Below, piece by piece: positions 1 through 7,627 of a DNA stretch of 64,000 nt. The number at the start of each line of letters is the position of its first letter. The stretch's first letter is position 1. The stretch is from Marinomonas balearica (GTDB lineage Bacteria; Pseudomonadota; Gammaproteobacteria; Pseudomonadales; Marinomonadaceae). The translations under genes and the position numbers were made by a program. The notes under the pieces are model-generated. The model worked only from the letters and a program-made list of their open reading frames with translations, was not told where the DNA came from and made no database searches. Location of the stretch: contig NZ_SNXC01000011.1 in assembly GCF_004362145.1 (NCBI RefSeq), forward strand, positions 50,438-114,437, in the 5' to 3' direction.

Positions 1-342
1 GTATTGGAAAACGCAGTAAACAGTGCTCGTGTTGTTTCAATTCAAAACGTAATGGATGATGTCGAAAAGCAATATCAAGGTGAAATCCCTGTCGTGCGCA
101 TGCCTGTTGGTGATGAAGTCATTGTTGATATTCGTCATCCAGATGAAGCAGAGCGTAAGCCGCTAAAAGTTTCAGGACGTCCAGTCGTTCGAATTCCTTT
201 TTTCAGGTTAGAGTCAGGATGGCCTGAAGTCGAAAAAGACAAAACACACCTTCTATACTGTGGCAAAGGCGTAATGAGCAGAATACACGCTTCTCAACTG
301 CTAGGACGCGGTTACGAAAACGTCGGTGTTTATCTCCCTTAA
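1..342 (+). CDS. thiI: ThiI C-terminus (tRNA 4-thiouridine synthase / thiamine sulfur transfer), 5' end outside window
   Basis: This is the last 113 codons of a gene that begins before the window. The protein matches the C-terminal rhodanese domain of ThiI, which accepts persulfide sulfur from IscS and passes it to uridine-8 of tRNA and to the thiazole of thiamine. Visible marks are the VIVDIRHPDE strand-loop and the active-site loop LLYCGKGVMSR, whose Cys codon is at 259-261 and matches the essential rhodanese Cys of E. coli ThiI. The reading frame is open from base 1. A terminator follows at 376-409. The same 112 residues are encoded again at 3071-3409, so the gene has a second, truncated 3' copy downstream. 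Whether this copy is full length upstream cannot be seen here. Confidence 0.85.
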   Translation, partial: VLENAVNSARVVSIQNVMDDVEKQYQGEIPVVRMPVGDEVIVDIRHPDEAERKPLKVSGRPVVRIPFFRLESGWPEVEKDKTHLLYCGKGVMSRIHASQLLGRGYENVGVYLP

Positions 343-375
343 GCACTGCTCGTCATTTCACAGATGTCAGAACAT

Positions 376-409
376 AAGGCGTATTAGTGTAAAGCTAATA
401 CGCCTTTTT
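376..409 (+). terminator. Rho-independent terminator of thiI
   Basis: The arms GGCGTATTAG and CTAATACGCC surround a short loop and are followed by a T-run. It lies 34 bases after the thiI stop codon. An identical copy ends the second thiI fragment. Confidence 0.85.
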
Positions 410-525
410 CATTTACCGCCTAAGAGGCCTTTTACTCGTCACTTCGTACAAAGGTCTCAACATATAACGTCTCGACCGAAATCACTTTGATAGAATCATG
501 GTTCTTGAATTCAACCCTTAGCTGT

Positions 526-800
526 TTAGGGAAGGTGTGAACAAGTCCACTGGCTTTAGCATGTGGATAACTCTTCTTTATTCGAGGCAAGTTTCGCTGT
601 CCAATATTGAGCATATTGGCAAGAAAGTTAACAAAGAATTAAAGAGAGCTTAGCCCGCGCCCTTTGGATCTTTCAGAGAATCAACCTATCTTCGTTAAGA
701 GTGGTTGAAAGGTATCAACATTCCTGCTCACTCTCGCCTTGATAGGCTGTTTCTCTGATAAGACTGAAGTCTTATAAGACTTATTCGTACCTTCCTTAGT
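526..800. repeat. Palindromic MITE-like repeat split by a ~196 bp insert
   Basis: The left end at 526-584 (GGAAGGTGTGAACAAGTCC through CTTCTTTATTCG) and the right end at 781-800 (TTATTCGTACCTTCCTTAG) together resemble the compact ~71-bp repeat found after ppk1 at 50856-50926. In between, 585-780 is absent from that compact copy. The heptamer TTATTCG occurs on both sides of the extra segment (578-584 and 781-787), as a target duplication would. The ends are imperfect inverted repeats around GGAAGGT. No transposase is encoded. The segment lies between the thiI terminator and the lipoprotein gene. Confidence 0.55.
674..757. other. Long nested hairpin inside the insert
   Basis: Four successive pairs of arms nest around one loop: CAGAGAA (674) with TTCTCTG (751), CCTATC (685) with GATAGG (741), AGAGTG (698) with CACTCT (729), and GTTGA (704) with TCAAC (715). 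A separate palindrome, ATAAGACT-GA-AGTCTTAT, follows at 758-775. It could be a structured RNA, a 5' leader element of the next gene or a mobile-element end. Its function is unknown. Confidence 0.6.
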
Positions 801-850
801 CATTAGAACAAAACGCGTGTAAAATATCGCCAAAGATAGGGAGAATCTAT

Positions 851-2923
851 ATGTTACGAATTGCGCTATTAGTATTGTTTACCACCACTCTTGCAGCCTG
901 TGGCGGTGGAAGCAGCAGTGATGAGCCTACTGCCTCTACCACCCCTACTAATGGTGGAAATGATAGCGAAGAAACAAGCTATGTTAAACAGAAGGAAGCA
1001 GAAGGATACTTGTGTAATACAACCCAAGATATTTGCTATCAATTAGCAGTCACCGAAGAAGAATCCCTATCCGGCACACGAGAACAGTGTACCATTTCGA
1101 CAGAAGCTTGTTCCTCCTCAAGCCTATCTGAGTATATTTCAACGACGCAAGAGTCCTATGTTTCCAGTGTTGCAAGCATGTCGGGCGCTTCACTCAGCCA
1201 ATGTGATATCGAAGCGGGTGTTTACACTTGTTCTTACAATAAGAACGATTCAATTTATTCAGTCACGTCCACTCTCAGCTATGATAATTCCAGCTACTCA
1301 GTTGTTCATTCATATGATGAACTTAGTTGGACAGATCAGAAAGAAAATGAGGGCTTTAATTGTGGGGCGACTGAATGCGTAAAAGTGACAACAGAAGGTT
1401 CGCAATACAATGGAACGATTGAAACCTGTCTTATTTCAGATAGGTCTTGCAGTTCTGCAAAAATATATGAAGTGGCCTCTGAAACTATACAGCGTTATAG
1501 CGAGCTAGATTACATTGTAAATACGGTAGGTACAACACAAGAGCAATCTTGTTCGTTTATACAGCCTTCTTACTTTGCGTGCATTTACGCAAACGAGCAA
1601 GGTGAGAAAACACGCTTTTTTATCGATTTGTCTGGGCTTAGCAATAATAGCCCTACATTGACTGCTAGTTTTGAACTTAAAAAACTAAGTAGTATAGAGT
1701 TTTTATTAAACGAAGAGTTTTCTCCTAACTCTTTTTACCCTGCTATTGGCATCGCTAAACCATCTTCTTGGCTCTCTGATATACCAGAGCTTCAATCTGT
1801 GTTGGATTCTGAGGATGATTGGGATAAGGGTAATCCTTATCATACCTTCATGTATAGTGCCACCCGCAGCCCTATTTGTTCAGATAACTCAGATGGTTAT
1901 ACTTTTTCATGTGTTTTTACCATGGAATACGGTGAATATCACCAATGTGATTACTCATATTTGCCGATAGATCGAGTCTGTAATGTTTACTCCAGTATAC
2001 CGCCAAAGGTAACGGATCAACTGAAGCATCAGTTGGAACTGAATGGTTTCGATTCTGCTACTGAAGAGAGTTTCGACTACTCTACGGACTACACAGTGAT
2101 CAGCGAAGACGAGGTATGTGAGCCAGATCACGAACTCATTTCTGGCAAGGTAGTCGGGTTACGCTATTACTTCGATCAAGACCGCTATTATGAGTTAGAT
2201 ATCACTTCTCAACAGGACAAGAATTTAATGCGCTGGAAGCAAGGCGTAGAATGGTCTGGACTTATGAACGGAGCGCATTGTGCGGGAGTTACATCGATTA
2301 TTACATCGATCAATGGCGCTCCTATTAAGATACTTAGTGGAGGCGGAGACTTTGAAGAACTTCCAAACCAAATACCAAACGGTTCTTTGCTTGGGGTTAG
2401 TCAGATTGCCAATTATCGAACCGCGACACACGAATTCGTATCCGATCGCTATTTTTCTGTGTGGGGAGCAGGCAATTCAGGGCAGAATTACTCTCAGGTA
2501 ATTATTGACCGTCCTACCGTTGATTATGTGTGGGATGACCCCGAAGCAGCTAATACCCTTTTTGTTGGTGCTGTGGATGCTGACGGCGTATTTAAAGACA
2601 CCTATGCATACCCAGGAGACAACCCTGCTGTGCAAGCCAGATGGATTATGGCGTTGGGTGTGGATGTCTGGAAGGCAACTACTACGGTATTTGGAAATGC
2701 CGCTGTTTCAAGGGAGTCTGGGACTAGTTTCGCACAACCATTTGTTACGCGAGCGATGGCAAAAGCTAAAAATATATGCCCGTCTTCGTCGTACTCGGCT
2801 TTATCTAATGTGCTTTTGGAAACCGCAAATCGAGATTTTGATGGGTATGATCCATCAAAATATGGACAAGGATTGTTGGACGTAAATATGTTAGTCAATA
2901 CACTAAAAAATGGATGTCCATAA
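851..2923 (+). CDS. Cys-rich outer-surface lipoprotein with subtilisin-like (S8) domain
   Basis: This is a 690-residue exported lipoprotein. A signal peptide ends in the lipobox LAAC with the lipidated Cys at residue 17, followed by a Gly/Ser-rich linker. Residues about 45-270 contain two related Cys-rich units that start with KEAEGYLCN and KENEGFNCG. The C-terminal third resembles an S8 peptidase: GAHCAGV around His476 is like the subtilase His motif, WGAGNSG around Asn542 is like the oxyanion-hole region, and GTSFAQP with Ser626 is the serine motif. The N-terminal catalytic Asp motif is not obvious, so activity is uncertain. The start is preceded by AGGGAGAA. The gene sits between the two copies of the thiI 3' end, with its stop only a few bases before the second copy, which suggests it arrived as cargo. 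Confidence 0.75.
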   Translation: MLRIALLVLFTTTLAACGGGSSSDEPTASTTPTNGGNDSEETSYVKQKEAEGYLCNTTQDICYQLAVTEEESLSGTREQCTISTEACSSSSLSEYISTTQESYVSSVASMSGASLSQCDIEAGVYTCSYNKNDSIYSVTSTLSYDNSSYSVVHSYDELSWTDQKENEGFNCGATECVKVTTEGSQYNGTIETCLISDRSCSSAKIYEVASETIQRYSELDYIVNTVGTTQEQSCSFIQPSYFACIYANEQGEKTRFFIDLSGLSNNSPTLTASFELKKLSSIEFLLNEEFSPNSFYPAIGIAKPSSWLSDIPELQSVLDSEDDWDKGNPYHTFMYSATRSPICSDNSDGYTFSCVFTMEYGEYHQCDYSYLPIDRVCNVYSSIPPKVTDQLKHQLELNGFDSATEESFDYSTDYTVISEDEVCEPDHELISGKVVGLRYYFDQDRYYELDITSQQDKNLMRWKQGVEWSGLMNGAHCAGVTSIITSINGAPIKILSGGGDFEELPNQIPNGSLLGVSQIANYRTATHEFVSDRYFSVWGAGNSGQNYSQVIIDRPTVDYVWDDPEAANTLFVGAVDADGVFKDTYAYPGDNPAVQARWIMALGVDVWKATTTVFGNAAVSRESGTSFAQPFVTRAMAKAKNICPSSSYSALSNVLLETANRDFDGYDPSKYGQGLLDVNMLVNTLKNGCP

Positions 2924-2926
2924 TAT

Positions 2927-3409
2927 GAAATTAATAAATCCATTGATCTTGGAACTGAGCCGTTTGCGGCGAGCATGCCTGAGTACTGTGGCGTGATTTC
3001 TGTAAAACCTACCGCACGTGCAAAAATGCATCGTATCGAACAAGAAGAAAACAAGTTTGATATGTCGGTATTGGAAAACGCAGTAAACAGTGCTCGTGTT
3101 GTTTCAATTCAAAACGTAATGGATGATGTCGAAAAGCAATATCAAGGTGAAATCCCTGTCGTGCGCATGCCTGTTGGTGATGAAGTTATTGTTGATATTC
3201 GTCATCCAGATGAAGCAGAGCGCAAGCCGCTAAAAGTTTCAGGACGTCCAGTCGTTCGAATTCCTTTTTTCAGGTTAGAATCAGGATGGCCTGAAGTCGA
3301 AAAAGACAAAACACACCTTCTATACTGTGGCAAAGGCGTAATGAGCAGAATACACGCTTCTCAACTGCTAGGACGCGGTTACGAAAACGTCGGTGTTTAT
3401 CTCCCTTAA
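2927..3409 (+). pseudogene. thiI: Truncated second copy of thiI 3' end
   Basis: About 160 codons of ThiI C-terminal sequence begin immediately after the lipoprotein stop codon and run to the normal thiI stop. The fragment includes SMPEYCGVISVKPT, a conserved ThiI stretch just before the rhodanese linker, and the full rhodanese loop LLYCGKGVMSR. There is no start codon with a good ribosome binding site at the proper position, and the ferredoxin-like, THUMP and PP-loop ATPase domains are missing. The earliest ATG in frame is at 2975. Residues shared with the copy at window start are identical in protein. I read it as a duplication remnant, although a stand-alone rhodanese domain made from 2975 or another codon cannot be excluded. 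Confidence 0.8.
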
Positions 3410-3476
3410 GCACTGCTCGTCATTTCACAGATGTCAGAACATAAGGCGTATTAGTGTAAAGCTAATACGCCTTTTT
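3068..3476. repeat. Direct repeat copy 2 (thiI 3' end plus terminator)
   Basis: This is the partner of bases 1-409, with three synonymous differences. Homology to ThiI coding sequence continues leftward to about 2927-2945, so the duplicated block may be about 545 bp. Sequence on the right diverges directly after the T-run. Confidence 0.95.
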
Positions 3477-3477
3477 T
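3443..3477 (+). terminator. Terminator of the thiI fragment (duplicate)
   Basis: This is the same hairpin as at 376-409, GGCGTATTAG with CTAATACGCC, followed here by six T residues. Confidence 0.85.
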
Positions 3478-3604
3478 GTCAGAGCAGAGAAAATATCTGC
3501 GGCGGCACTATACGACTATCGTTCCGAGAAAGCAGACTTGCCAGTTTTCAATGATCAGCGTAGAAAGGAAGAAGTAAACGAGAAAAAAGGTAAAGGAAAA
3601 TACA

Positions 3605-4084
3605 GTGAGTATAGTGTTGATGACAGAGGATGATGCTGAGGTAATCTCATGGATTATCAGCGAGTCAAACAAGGATGTAGCCGAACAGTTTGGTATAAAC
3701 ATCGAAAATAACCCTAAACATCCTTCATTCTGTAATAAAGATTGGGTTTTAGCCGATTTTCAACGTGGTGAAGAATACTTTATGTATGAAAAGGATAGTG
3801 TAGGTCTCGGGTGCGTTGCTTTTGAGAGTCCAAGACTTGGTGTTGCTTACCTAAACCGCCTTTCGGTGCTTCCAATGTACCGACAAAGTGGCATAGGAGA
3901 AGCGTTGGTGAAGCACATTATCCAATACTCTGAAACCAAAAATATTCAAAGGGTTAGTATTGGTATCATTGCTGAGCATACAAAACTCAAGAACTGGTAC
4001 TTGAAGTTGGGTTTCATTGAAGGTGAAATAAAAACGTTTCCGCATCTTCCTTTTGACGTTCAATATATGAGTTACAAAGTTTAA
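3605..4084 (+). CDS. GNAT family N-acetyltransferase
   Basis: This is a 159-residue single-domain protein. The acetyl-CoA binding motif A is visible as LSVLPMYRQSGIGEALV (RQSGIG pyrophosphate loop, about residues 98-104), followed by the C-terminal NWYLKLGFIEG signature that closes most GNAT folds. Such enzymes move an acetyl group from acetyl-CoA to an amine. The acceptor cannot be told from sequence. I chose the GTG start because AAAGGA lies six bases upstream. An ATG five codons later is the alternative. The gene has its own short intergenic region after the duplicated thiI terminator and precedes the PhyH gene on the same strand. Confidence 0.8.
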   Translation: MSIVLMTEDDAEVISWIISESNKDVAEQFGINIENNPKHPSFCNKDWVLADFQRGEEYFMYEKDSVGLGCVAFESPRLGVAYLNRLSVLPMYRQSGIGEALVKHIIQYSETKNIQRVSIGIIAEHTKLKNWYLKLGFIEGEIKTFPHLPFDVQYMSYKV

Positions 4085-4097
4085 AACAATGAGGGAC

Positions 4098-4124
4098 TAG
4101 GGACGGTGTGAACTAGTCCACTGG
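4098..4124. repeat. Left-end fragment of the palindromic repeat
   Basis: TAGGGACGGTGTGAACTAGTCCACTGG matches the left end of the repeats at 526 and 50856 (core GTGAAC-AGTCCACTGG) with few changes. No right end is present before the PhyH gene starts at 4143. It looks like a decayed or partial copy. Confidence 0.55.
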
Positions 4125-4142
4125 TGTAATGCGGGAGGGGGA

Positions 4143-4925
4143 GTGAAACCAATAGAGCACTATGGAAATGACGGATACGTTATTCTTGTAGGCTTTTTTA
4201 GCGAGGACGAGATCGCTTTGTTGGGTAGGCATGTTGACCGTATTTACCGAAAATGGCGGTCAGAGAATGAGGCTGCCATATTCGATCGAAAGCTGGTTAA
4301 CATGCATTCGTTAACACACCCTGAGTATTTTCAAGATGCTCCTGACCAGAGAGTGGCATTTTTCAACACGATTACTTCAGTAAAGCTCACTGAAACGTTT
4401 GAGAGCATCTTTGGTTCTGGCCTGTATTTTCATAATACGCAGCTCTTTTTTAACCCATCGAATAGTGAGCGCCTTCCCTATTGGCATAGAGACATGCAAT
4501 ACAGCCCAATAGAAGATTCAGTGCAAAGTGATGAGCAACACCTCATGTTAAGTCTTCATATCCGTATTCCACTGATTGATGAAAAGGGCGTTGAGGTTGT
4601 CGCAGGTACTCATAAACGTTGGGACACAGAGTTAGAGCGAAATGTGCGGTTCGAGTTGAACGGTCATAACAACAGTGAATCGCTTCCTGACTCCGTGTTA
4701 CTTGATCTTAAACGAGGAGATGTGTTGGTGTTCAACGCTCAAATGATACACAGAGGCAACTATGAGCTTAATTCAGAACGTATGGCTTTCGATCTTTGTG
4801 TTGGTAAATTCCACCCTTTGGTATCAGTCTTTTTAGACCCTCAAGTGTTACCGACAGACGAAGAAATAGACCATATTGCTAATAATCAGTGGTATAGATT
4901 GGCGCGAGAAATCGACGCGAAATAG
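4143..4925 (+). CDS. Phytanoyl-CoA dioxygenase (PhyH) family protein
   Basis: This is a 260-residue putative Fe(II)/2-oxoglutarate dioxygenase. The metal-binding facial triad is visible as YWHRDMQ (His115, Asp117) and MIHRGNYE (His203), with a following Arg suited to the 2-oxoglutarate carboxylate (about residue 213, SERMAFDL). The protein sequence shows no signal peptide, so it is cytoplasmic. The family hydroxylates diverse small molecules, including osmolytes, lipids and secondary metabolites. Neighbours do not reveal the substrate. The GTG start follows a purine-rich GGGAGGGGGA. The gene ends 23 bases before the convergent LysR gene. Function beyond the fold is not assignable. Confidence 0.8.
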   Translation: MKPIEHYGNDGYVILVGFFSEDEIALLGRHVDRIYRKWRSENEAAIFDRKLVNMHSLTHPEYFQDAPDQRVAFFNTITSVKLTETFESIFGSGLYFHNTQLFFNPSNSERLPYWHRDMQYSPIEDSVQSDEQHLMLSLHIRIPLIDEKGVEVVAGTHKRWDTELERNVRFELNGHNNSESLPDSVLLDLKRGDVLVFNAQMIHRGNYELNSERMAFDLCVGKFHPLVSVFLDPQVLPTDEEIDHIANNQWYRLAREIDAK

Positions 4926-4948
4926 AGAATATGCTTTGAATAAACCAC

Positions 4949-5848
4949 TTACCAAGGATGATCCTGAAAATACGCCTCTAGATGATCGATTAACGCTCGC
5001 ACTGTTGGAGAAAGGTGCTTTCGAGAAGAGTATAAAGCATAAATATTCAGAGCTTTGGGCTTCCAATCAGGTAACACATGAACCAACCTGCCATCGCTTA
5101 TGTATTGATTCGCTAAATAGGTTGGCTGCATGCTAACCCCCGCGCCATTGAGCGTTCCATGAAGTAACGCCGTGGCTTCATTGATGGTTAGGCGACAATC
5201 GACAGTGACGGATTCGAATTGATCGGCTTTTGCTAAATGCCAAATATGTTGTTCAAAGTTTTTGTAGCCTAAACAGCCATGCTTAGCCAAATCTTGTGGT
5301 TGTTGGATGTTTCCTAAGGTCGCTTGAGTTTTGTCTAGGTAAGCGGGTGAAGCGACAAGCACGGATTCGCAAAGTGCGATGGGCTTACCAATCAAGGACG
5401 GATCTGGATTAGACGCAATTCGTAAAGCGAGGTCGATGCTTTTTTCCGTTAGGTTCGCAGCGCGGTCTTCAAGGTCAATATCAACTCGTATTTTAGGATG
5501 CGTCTCCATGAACAGCTGAATAGCAGGCATGAGCTGAGAAAAACCAAACGACATACTGGTCGTTAATTTAATGAGCCCTGACAGCTCTTGTCCCTCATTT
5601 GCTAAGGAAGTCATTTTATCGGCTTGTTCAAGCCAGAGCGCCACGTCTTTTAAGCATGCTTCTCCCGCCGACGTGAGAGAAATTTTACGCGTAGTACGAT
5701 GAAACAGCCGGATCTTAAGCCAATCTTCCATTGCTTCGATATAGCGAGTCACCATTGGCCGAGACATGTCTAAACGCTCTGCGGTAATCGTGAAGCTGCG
5801 CGATTGGGCGACATCTATAAATACCTTAGCGGCAGTGACTCGATCCAT
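4949..5848 (-). CDS. LysR family transcriptional regulator
   Basis: This is a 299-residue LysR-type regulator. The N-terminal winged helix-turn-helix spans about residues 3-60, with ITAERLDMSRPMVTRYIE as the recognition region, and the effector-binding domain follows from about residue 90. It is divergent from the leader/DsbA-like pair that starts at 5981, with 132 bases between. That is the usual arrangement for a LysR protein controlling the neighbouring transcript. The GLI/LTSAGEA-like hinge region is intact and length is normal. The inducer is unknown. Confidence 0.9.
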   Translation of the reverse strand: MDRVTAAKVFIDVAQSRSFTITAERLDMSRPMVTRYIEAMEDWLKIRLFHRTTRKISLTSAGEACLKDVALWLEQADKMTSLANEGQELSGLIKLTTSMSFGFSQLMPAIQLFMETHPKIRVDIDLEDRAANLTEKSIDLALRIASNPDPSLIGKPIALCESVLVASPAYLDKTQATLGNIQQPQDLAKHGCLGYKNFEQHIWHLAKADQFESVTVDCRLTINEATALLHGTLNGAGVSMQPTYLANQYISDGRLVHVLPDWKPKALNIYALYSSRKHLSPTVRALIDHLEAYFQDHPW

Positions 5849-5980
5849 TTCCTTACTCCTAACAAAAGATTAGAACGTTTTACGAAACAATAATGGTCAT
5901 TTTTGAGTGTTTTTCCGAACGAGTCAATTTTTTATGATAGCCATATAAACTAAAAAGTTACTCTTTGAAGAGGCTCAAAC

Positions 5981-6070
5981 ATGAAAAAAACAATTTCGTT
6001 AGCGGCATCTGCCCTTATCGCTCACTCTGCTTTCACAGCGACAGTGCGTAAAGGTGAAGTGCAATGCTAA
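5981..6070 (+). CDS. 29-residue signal-peptide-like leader, possible remnant of a lost exported protein
   Basis: An ATG at 5981 opens 29 codons that read MKKTISLAASALIAHSAFTA and then a short tail ending in Cys and TAA. The start is preceded by GAAGAGG. The sequence has a classic n-region (KK), a hydrophobic h-region and an Ala-rich c-region, but no mature protein. Its stop overlaps the start of the next gene (ATGCTAA), which would couple translation. It could be the stump left by a deletion that removed the body of a secreted protein, or a translated leader. The distance to the divergent LysR gene fits the first gene of its target operon. Confidence 0.5.
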   Translation: MKKTISLAASALIAHSAFTATVRKGEVQC

Positions 6071-6684
6071 AAGTCCATTACTTCTTCGATCCAATGTGTG
6101 GCTGGTGTTACGGAGCAACATCGTTAATCGAAATACTCTCTGAAACATCTGAATTTGAAATCGATTACCACCCCGGTGGTATGATTCCGAAGCGTGCGAT
6201 TGAGCCGTCATTCAGACAGCACATATTGCAGGCTGATGCTCAAATTGCAGCAATGACGAAAGTGCACTTTGGAGAGGCATATAAGGCTAAAGTAGCAAGC
6301 CCTGACGAGTTTATTATCGATTCGTACCTACCAACTCAAGCGTTTCTGGTTGGAATAGAAATGGGCATCGAACCCTATGTCATGCTAAAGGCAATTCAAT
6401 CGGCGCATTATCAAGAAGCTAAAGCGCTTGAGAAGCCCGAGGTGTTACAAGAGTTAGCCGTATCATTGGGCCTTGATGAAGCAACTTGGAAAGAAAAAAT
6501 GTCAGATGCTGAGCCAGTCATGATTCAGGCAATCCAAGAAAGCCATACACTAATGAATCAGTTACAAGTCAGCGGTTACCCTACTTTAATCCTCGAAAAA
6601 GACGGAGAGCTATTCCGTTTATCGCATGGTTCTTATTACGGTAAGCCTAGAGAATGGAAAGACTACTTAAACAGCTTGGTGTAA
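6064..6684 (+). CDS. DsbA/FrnE-family thioredoxin-fold oxidoreductase
   Basis: This is a 206-residue protein with the thioredoxin-type active site DPMCGWCYG (Cys12 and Cys15) at the first helix, an all-helical insertion in the middle and the cis-proline segment SGYPTLIL near residue 178. This layout matches the DsbA-like/FrnE group of thiol-disulfide oxidoreductases. There is no signal peptide on this reading frame, so it is predicted cytoplasmic. Its ATG overlaps the stop of the preceding signal-peptide-like leader, so a fused exported form could once have existed. It is divergent from a LysR gene and followed by a terminator. The redox partner is unknown. Confidence 0.8.
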   Translation: MLKVHYFFDPMCGWCYGATSLIEILSETSEFEIDYHPGGMIPKRAIEPSFRQHILQADAQIAAMTKVHFGEAYKAKVASPDEFIIDSYLPTQAFLVGIEMGIEPYVMLKAIQSAHYQEAKALEKPEVLQELAVSLGLDEATWKEKMSDAEPVMIQAIQESHTLMNQLQVSGYPTLILEKDGELFRLSHGSYYGKPREWKDYLNSLV

Positions 6685-6710
6685 CCGAAGCAGGATAATA
6701 GTGACATAAC

Positions 6711-6749
6711 AAAAGCCACGATCAGATAATTCTAGGTAGTGGCTTTTTG
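6711..6749 (+). terminator. Rho-independent terminator after the DsbA-like gene
   Basis: AAAAGCCAC (6711) pairs with GTGGCTTTT (6739) and is followed by T residues, 27 bases after the stop codon. Confidence 0.8.
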
Positions 6750-7008
6750 TTCTTTATTTTAAGAATCTTATATTCAGAGACTGCAATGAGCTAAATTCAG
6801 AATGGAAGGTTTTCGATCTCTGTAACGGGGACTAAACGCCCTGAGTTGCAGTGCCCGTAAGTGACCAAAGCGGCAACGGCCCTGTAACAAACTTAAGTGC
6901 GTTCCCTTTGTTCTCAAATTCAGATATAACTAAGCGTCTGTCCAGTGAATGGTTATATTCGTGACAGCATAGCGACGTTACCAAAAGATTTATATATAAG
7001 GATATAGG

Positions 7009-7476
7009 ATGAAGAAAGCTCTAATAATACCATTGCTGTGTTTTACATTAGCGACACCTGCTGTAGCTCAAGAAACACCAGTAGATGAACTGTTTAGGGT
7101 TATGGATATGGAGAAGCAGATGGCTGGTGGGTTTGAAGCAATGTTGCCGATAATTGACCAAATGTCTACGAAGTTTCAATTAGATAACGAGGGAAAAGAA
7201 GAGCTTAGAGAGGTCTTTCGAACTTGGTTTAACGAAGATATTGATCGAAAACGACTTACAAACGAAATAAAAAAATTGTATTCGCAAACTTTTAGCGATG
7301 ACGAAATGAGAAAGGTTACTGAGTTTTATAGCACGCCGACAGGTCAAAAGTTCCTAGAAAAATCTATACAATTAATGCAATTAAGTGCGCAACTTGGTAT
7401 GCAAGAAGGGCAAGCTAAACAAGCAAAACTCATGGAACGCGTCACACTGTTTTTAGAAAAGCGCGGTATTAATTAG
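7009..7476 (+). CDS. Exported DUF2059 domain protein
   Basis: This is a 155-residue protein with a cleavable signal peptide (MKKALIIPLLCFTLATPAVA, cut likely after AVA at residue 20). The mature part is helical and carries the DUF2059 pattern: a run around EIKKLYSQTFSDDEM followed by TEFYSTPTGQKFLEKS, which matches the family's FY-x-SP-G-x-K core. It is predicted periplasmic and its function is not known for the family. GGATATAGG precedes the ATG. It is monocistronic, with unstructured DNA before it and a convergent gene after it. Confidence 0.8.
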   Translation: MKKALIIPLLCFTLATPAVAQETPVDELFRVMDMEKQMAGGFEAMLPIIDQMSTKFQLDNEGKEELREVFRTWFNEDIDRKRLTNEIKKLYSQTFSDDEMRKVTEFYSTPTGQKFLEKSIQLMQLSAQLGMQEGQAKQAKLMERVTLFLEKRGIN

Positions 7477-7627
7477 TGACGGTGTAGCAAATTAAAAATC
7501 TTTGAAGTCGACATCCATGGCGGCTTCAAAGAAGCGTTTTATTCAGTCTCGTTATTAATAGGATGCATTACGCTGCTAATACATCCTATTGTTATATTGA
7601 CCATTCTAAGCCTATTTACATGCTGTG

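Larger units (their letters stand above)
1..409. repeat. Direct repeat copy 1 (thiI 3' end plus terminator)
   Basis: Bases 1-409 recur at 3068-3476 with an offset of 3067. I count three mismatches, all synonymous third-position changes (GTC/GTT, CGT/CGC, GAG/GAA). The repeat covers the thiI 3' end, the stop codon and the terminator hairpin, and stops in the T-run. It may extend left beyond the window. Confidence 0.95.

Noticed and set aside
432..614. 60-codon minus-strand open frame near the repeat
   Set aside because: It overlaps the left end of the palindromic repeat, has no recognisable domain and no clear ribosome site. It may be the tail of a lost gene but cannot be supported.
6780..7008. 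Possible integron attC-like site or small RNA before DUF2059
   Set aside because: Some GTAAC and TAACAA strings occur, but the paired core sites and a long imperfect stem are not there.
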